Source: WFZT01 sp964571845 (GTDB lineage: Bacteria > Hydrothermota > Hydrothermia > B15-G9 > WFZT01). Taken from it: a stretch of DNA of 6,398 nt. Positions 5,045 to 6,398 of this stretch are shown here, in pieces. The position numbers and the translations under genes are program-made. The notes beneath the pieces are model-generated. The model did not search any database, was not told the origin of the DNA, and worked only from the letters and a program-made list of their open reading frames with translations. Each line of letters opens with the position of its first letter. The stretch's first letter is position 1. Where the stretch lies: positions 1 through 6,398 of the forward strand of contig CAZNDM010000076.1 in NCBI GenBank assembly GCA_964571845.1, in the 5' to 3' direction.

Positions 5045-6398
5045 ATGGCACGGCGTCTTAAGCTTGAACGAACCCCGATGTCCAAATTGCCACCAGAAGA
5101 AAGGATTAAGACCTTTGATGAAGTTGCCCTCGGTTACACGCCTGAAGAAGCAATGGTGGAAGCTGAGAGATGCCTCCTGTGCCGGAGACCACCCTGTGTC
5201 GCAGGCTGCCCTGTGGAAATTGACATTCCAGCGTTCATTGATCTCATTAAGAAAGGGGATTTCATTGGCGCTGTCAAAAAGATTAAAGAGGCTAATCCTC
5301 TACCCGCTATCTGTGGAAGAGTGTGCCCGCAGGAAGACCAGTGTGAGATGAAGTGCGTCGTGGGGATCAAAGGACAGCCTGTTGCTATCGGAAGACTTGA
5401 GAGATTTGTCGCAGATTATGAGGCTGCACACGGAGAGATAGAAATCCCTCAAAAGCCACCAAGGAAAGGCAAAAAAGTGGCGATCATCGGCTCCGGGCCT
5501 GCAGGTCTTGTCTGTGCCAGTGAGCTCGCAAAAATGGGGTACGATGTTACCATTTTCGAGGCATTACACAAGCCCGGTGGTGTGCTCATGTACGGTATCC
5601 CTCAGTTCAGGTTGCCCAAGGAGATCGTTGCACGGGAAATTGATTATGTCCAGAAACTCGGCGTGGAGATACTGACAAACTTTGTTGTTGGCAAGACACG
5701 CACACTCGATGAGCTAATGAAGGAAGACGGATACGAAGCTGCCTTTGTCGCAACAGGTGCCGGGTATCCGAGATTTATGGGAATCCCCGGCGAAAACCTG
5801 CTTGGTATCTATTCTGCTAATGAGTTTCTAACCCGAATCAATCTGATGAGGGCGTACAAGTTTCCGGAGTACGACACCCCTATTAAAGTTGGTAAACATG
5901 TGATCGTCGTGGGTGCAGGTAATGTTGCCATGGATGCAGCTCGCTCGGCATTGCGTGCAGGAGCTGAAAAGGTAACCATAGTTTACAGAAGATCGAGGAA
6001 AGAAATGACAGCCAGAATCGAAGAAATCGAAAACGCAGAAGAAGAGGGAATTGAGCTGAAAATACTCACTAATCCCGTAAGATTCATAGGGGATGAAAAC
6101 GGATGGGTGAAAGAAGTGGAGCTCATCAAGATGCAGCTCGGTGAGCCCGACGAATCAGGTCGAAGGAGACCCATACCGATTGAAGGTTCAGAGTACAGGA
6201 TACCAGCAGATACAGTTGTAATGGCTATCGGGCAGGTCCCCAATCCCATAGTGCCGGAGACGACCGAGGGACTTGAGACAACGAGGCATGGAACAATAAC
6301 GGCGAATCCAAAAACGCACGCCACGACAAAGGAAGGGGTGTTTACGGGCGGGGACATAATGACCGGGGCAGCTACGGTGATACTTGCCGCCGGAAGTG
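5045..6398 (+). CDS. nfnB: NfnB/SudA large subunit, glutamate synthase small-chain-like; 3' end cut by window
   Basis: An open frame of 451 codons runs to the right edge without a stop. It begins at the base after the nfnA stop, with AGGAGG (5031-5036) 8 nt upstream. The N-terminal part has two [4Fe-4S] cysteine sets: C43, C46, C51, C55 and C90, C94, C100, C104. E119 in IGRLERF sits where the family supplies a non-cysteine ligand (Glu in Nfn, Gln in dihydropyrimidine dehydrogenase), an inference from memory of the structures. An FAD Rossmann motif GSGPAG is at 149-154, a second nucleotide motif GAGNVAMD at 290-297 with YRR (314-316) suited to NADPH, and the C-terminal flavin motif GGD at 435-437. 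Family members are about 465-475 residues, so only some 15-25 residues are missing. Direct fusion to nfnA's stop and start supports a heterodimeric Nfn enzyme rather than the GltD subunit of glutamate synthase, for which no large subunit is seen. Confidence 0.93.
   Translation, partial: MARRLKLERTPMSKLPPEERIKTFDEVALGYTPEEAMVEAERCLLCRRPPCVAGCPVEIDIPAFIDLIKKGDFIGAVKKIKEANPLPAICGRVCPQEDQCEMKCVVGIKGQPVAIGRLERFVADYEAAHGEIEIPQKPPRKGKKVAIIGSGPAGLVCASELAKMGYDVTIFEALHKPGGVLMYGIPQFRLPKEIVAREIDYVQKLGVEILTNFVVGKTRTLDELMKEDGYEAAFVATGAGYPRFMGIPGENLLGIYSANEFLTRINLMRAYKFPEYDTPIKVGKHVIVVGAGNVAMDAARSALRAGAEKVTIVYRRSRKEMTARIEEIENAEEEGIELKILTNPVRFIGDENGWVKEVELIKMQLGEPDESGRRRPIPIEGSEYRIPADTVVMAIGQVPNPIVPETTEGLETTRHGTITANPKTHATTKEGVFTGGDIMTGAATVILAAGS

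Noticed and set aside
5983..6357. Minus-strand 124-codon open frame rich in Ser/Pro/Val
   Set aside because: It is the antisense shadow of nfnB, whose plus-strand frame is open to the window edge and carries all family motifs.
5045..6398. GltD, the small subunit of NADPH-dependent glutamate synthase
   Set aside because: The adjoining nfnA with no intergenic gap, and absence of a gltB-like gene in the window, favour NfnB/SudA; GltD homology is shared by both.

Overview
This window looks like bacterial chromosome, most likely from an anaerobe. PlsX and ribosomal protein L32 are bacterial markers. The ferredoxin:NADP oxidoreductase pair (NfnA/NfnB, also called SudB/SudA) and a cobalamin-type radical SAM protein are typical of strict anaerobes, often thermophiles or uncultivated deep-branching phyla. 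I cannot name the phylum from sequence alone. Most of the window is ordinary core and metabolic gene content. The less ordinary parts are a palindrome-rich intergenic block at the left end and the pairing of an ArsR-type thiol regulator with the Nfn genes.

Layout. Positions 1-487 contain no gene that I believe in. They hold a cluster of at least six G/C-rich hairpins, including a 73-bp tandem duplication and an inverted pair of arms resembling a REP/BIME mosaic element. Leftward from about 2463 to 488 runs a compact operon: rpmF (L32), plsX (phosphate acyltransferase) and a DUF72 TIM-barrel protein. rpmF and plsX are 3 nt apart, and plsX and the DUF72 gene share an ATGA overlap. Divergent from rpmF, at 2494-3765, is a B12-binding-domain radical SAM protein. 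The two transcription units appear to share a symmetric ATTATAAT box that gives a TATAAT hexamer on each strand.

From 3812 to the right edge is a second rightward operon. A perfect TTGACA -35 box and a small dyad precede an ArsR-family repressor with a CxC thiol pair (start corrected to 3874). It is followed after 4 nt by nfnA (FAD/NAD/[2Fe-2S] subunit) and, with no gap, by nfnB (two [4Fe-4S] clusters, FAD and NADPH sites). nfnB is cut by the right edge after 451 codons; only the last part of the family's usual length seems to be missing.

How they work together: rpmF-plsX links ribosome assembly with phospholipid synthesis, a classic bacterial arrangement, although the expected fabH is replaced by DUF72. 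NfnAB balances NADH, NADPH and ferredoxin pools by flavin-based electron bifurcation, or acts as a sulfide dehydrogenase / NADPH-dependent sulfur reductase. The co-transcribed ArsR protein is a plausible redox, sulfur or metal sensor for it; that regulatory link is inference.
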